A stretch of 5,034 bases of DNA from Flavobacteriaceae bacterium TMED121 (GTDB taxonomy: Bacteria > Bacteroidota > Bacteroidia > Flavobacteriales > Flavobacteriaceae). The position numbers and the translations under genes were made by a program. Location: positions 54,926 to 59,959 of the forward strand of contig NHFW02000019.1 in assembly GCA_002171295.2 (NCBI GenBank), in the 5' to 3' direction. Of this stretch, positions 1-5,034 are shown piece after piece (the stretch's first letter is position 1; the number at the start of each line of letters is the position of its first letter). The notes below the pieces were generated by a model. That model had not been told where the DNA came from. It saw nothing but the letters and a program-made list of their open reading frames with translations, and searched no databases.

Positions 1-512
1 TGATTAGAGTTAATATTGGCTTTTAAGGATAGTTTTTGTTTACCATTATCATTACTTAAGGCAGGAATAAAGTAAAAATCTTTAGTATTAAGTCTTCTCC
101 CGTCTTTTGTAGTGAATTGGATATTAAAATGATTGTTCCCTGCTTTAATTAGATCCAGTGGCTCATCTAAATAATCTGTATATTCTTTTAATCTCACAAG
201 TGATAAAACTCCTCCTTTAGGGTTCACCTCTATCAAAAGATCCTTGTTTTCAAGTTTTTGGGTTTTTCCCCCTTTGTTAAGCATCCAATTGGTAAAAATA
301 CCAAAGGTACTTTGCAAGTTGATTTTTTGTAAAGAATCATTTAATTGAATTGCAGATGGTTTTTCCTGCTTTGTTGCCACTTCATTATTAGCTATTTGCA
401 CCTCTGATTTAGCAGTTTCCTCAGGACGATTGACATAAAGCATCCATGTAAGTATAAGTGCAATGAGGACAAATCCAATAAATTGATACGGATCAAATCT
501 TTTTTCTTCCAT
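1..512 (-). CDS. yidC: Membrane protein insertase YidC, N-terminal part (3' end off the window)
   Basis: YidC inserts and folds inner-membrane proteins, alone or with the Sec translocon. The ATG at 512-510 opens a frame with no stop for 170 codons, running off the left edge. The protein begins MEEKRFDPYQFIGFVLIALI: a short charged N-terminus, then one membrane segment (about residues 11-27) with the QFIGF-type start usual in Bacteroidota YidC. A polar linker rich in Glu, Lys and Asn follows (about 28-65). From about residue 85 the sequence NKDLLIEVNPKGGVLSLVRL matches the beginning of the periplasmic beta-sandwich domain (family pattern N-x-x-L-x-V-x-x-x-x-KGG-x-x-x-x-V-x-L). The conserved C-terminal insertase core lies outside the window, so activity cannot be judged. 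Only 14 bases separate the start from the pyrG stop, so the two are probably co-transcribed. No Shine-Dalgarno sequence is visible, which is normal for this phylum. Identification rests on the N-terminal segment and periplasmic motif only. Confidence 0.9.
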   Translation of the reverse strand, partial: MEEKRFDPYQFIGFVLIALILTWMLYVNRPEETAKSEVQIANNEVATKQEKPSAIQLNDSLQKINLQSTFGIFTNWMLNKGGKTQKLENKDLLIEVNPKGGVLSLVRLKEYTDYLDEPLDLIKAGNNHFNIQFTTKDGRRLNTKDFYFIPALSNDNGKQKLSLKANINSN

Positions 513-526
513 TGGTATTAATTAGC

Positions 527-3965
<3,439 letters not shown>

Positions 3966-3972
3966 CCTCAAA

Positions 3973-5034
3973 TTATTCCCATTCAATGGTTGCAGGAGGC
4001 TTTGAACTAATGTCGTAGACCACGCGATTTACTCCCTTAACCTTATTAATTATTTCATTAGATATTTTCTGAAGAAAAGCATATGGTAAGTCCACCCAAT
4101 CAGCAGTCATTCCATCTGTTGATTGAACAGCCCGCAGAGCAACACATTTCTCATAAGTTCTTTCATCGCCCATCACTCCAACACTATTTACTGGTAATAA
4201 CATTGCTCCCGCTTGCCATACTTGATCATATAAACCCCAAGATTTTAAGCCATCAATAAAAATCGAATCAACTTCCTGCAACATAGTCACTTTCTCAGCA
4301 GTGATTTCTCCCAATATACGAATTCCTAGACCCGGACCTGGAAAAGGATGACGTCCAAGTAGCTCTCGATCAATGCCTAGGCTCGCTCCAACCCTTCTTA
4401 CTTCGTCTTTAAACAACATTTTTAAGGGTTCAACAAGTTTTAATTTCATGAAATCTGGTAATCCGCCAACATTATGATGAGATTTGATGGTGGCAGATGG
4501 CCCATTCACAGAAATTGATTCTATCACATCTGGGTAAATGGTGCCTTGTCCTAACCACATAGCCCTGTCTATTTTTTTTGACTCATTATCAAAAATATCA
4601 ATAAACGTATTTCCAATAATTTTTCTCTTCCTTTCAGGATCAGACTCTCCTTTCAGAGCTTCGAGGAACTGGTTAGAGGCATCAACTCCTTTTACGCTCA
4701 ACCCCATGCCCTCGTATTGGTTTAGTACAATATTGAATTCATTTTTTCTCAATAAACCATTATTGACAAACACACATTGCAATTGATCTCCGATAGCCTT
4801 ATGAAGTAATACTGCAGCTACTGTCGAATCGACACCTCCTGATAAACCCAAGATTACTTTTTCGACTCCAACGGTTTCTCTTAAATCATTAACCGTCATT
4901 TCTACAAAGGAATCAGGAGTCCAATTCTGTTTTAAACTAGCAATTTTTAACAAAAAGTTTTCCAGTAGCTTTTTTCCATCAGAAGTATGGTAAACCTCAG
5001 GATGAAACTGGATTCCAAAAGTCGGTTCATCCTC
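3973..5034 (-). CDS. guaA: GMP synthase (glutamine-hydrolysing), C-terminal part (5' end off the window)
   Basis: GuaA aminates XMP to GMP using glutamine and ATP, the last step of guanine nucleotide synthesis, in the cytoplasm. The frame is open from the right edge and gives 353 residues to the TAA at 3975-3973; the family is about 510 long, so roughly the first 155 are missing. The visible part starts at the end of the class I amidotransferase domain with GIQFHPEV (visible residues 7-14), which carries the catalytic His and Glu; the Cys nucleophile is off the window. The ATP-pyrophosphatase domain follows with its P-loop SGGVDS at visible residues 65-70, then [11 protein letters not shown]. 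The dimerisation domain begins near [16 protein letters not shown], and the protein ends with the diagnostic [13 protein letters not shown] at 4953 is in frame but is not the start, because clear GuaA sequence continues upstream of it. The tight spacing to the LysM gene suggests co-transcription. No defect is visible. Confidence 0.98.
   Translation of the reverse strand, partial: EDEPTFGIQFHPEVYHTSDGKKLLENFLLKIASLKQNWTPDSFVEMTVNDLRETVGVEKVILGLSGGVDSTVAAVLLHKAIGDQLQCVFVNNGLLRKNEFNIVLNQYEGMGLSVKGVDASNQFLEALKGESDPERKRKIIGNTFIDIFDNESKKIDRAMWLGQGTIYPDVIESISVNGPSATIKSHHNVGGLPDFMKLKLVEPLKMLFKDEVRRVGASLGIDRELLGRHPFPGPGLGIRILGEITAEKVTMLQEVDSIFIDGLKSWGLYDQVWQAGAMLLPVNSVGVMGDERTYEKCVALRAVQSTDGMTADWVDLPYAFLQKISNEIINKVKGVNRVVYDISSKPPATIEWE

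Noticed and set aside
4538..4786. An 82-codon open frame on the plus strand
   Set aside because: It lies antisense within the strongly conserved guaA coding region and shows no recognisable protein features.
4951..4953. TTG as the start of a shortened GuaA lacking its amidotransferase domain
   Set aside because: The same frame continues upstream to the window edge with clear GuaA sequence (GIQFHPEV and following residues), so the gene is full and merely cut by the window.

Overview
The window is a compact, AT-rich stretch of housekeeping sequence from a member of the Bacteroidota, most likely of the Cytophagales/Cytophagia type. This placement rests on three things: a LysM plus periplasmic-binding-protein-like fusion that is characteristic of the phylum, a YidC with the long N-terminal periplasmic domain of diderm bacteria, and gene starts without clear Shine-Dalgarno sequences. 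The class-level assignment is inference.

All four genes lie on the minus strand and are read from right to left. guaA (GMP synthase) enters from the right edge without its N-terminal part and ends at 3973. After 7 bases comes an exported protein with three LysM repeats and a PBP1-like domain, read here from a GTG start (2211-3965). A 67-base gap, the only sizeable non-coding stretch, separates it from pyrG (CTP synthase, 527-2143). After another 14 bases comes yidC (membrane protein insertase), which starts at 512 and runs off the left edge. No gene-free stretch longer than 300 bases exists.

Spacing suggests two tightly coupled pairs, guaA with the LysM gene and pyrG with yidC, possibly forming one longer operon. 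The 67-base gap holds a weak candidate promoter element. GuaA and PyrG are both glutamine-dependent amidotransferases making nucleotides in the cytoplasm, while the LysM protein and YidC act at or beyond the inner membrane. The link between the two groups looks like conserved gene order rather than a shared pathway.

No RNA genes, mobile elements, CRISPR arrays, strong terminators or signs of recent gene transfer were seen. Nothing in the window amounts to a new system. The least understood component is the LysM/PBP1 fusion protein, whose ligand and function cannot be read from sequence.
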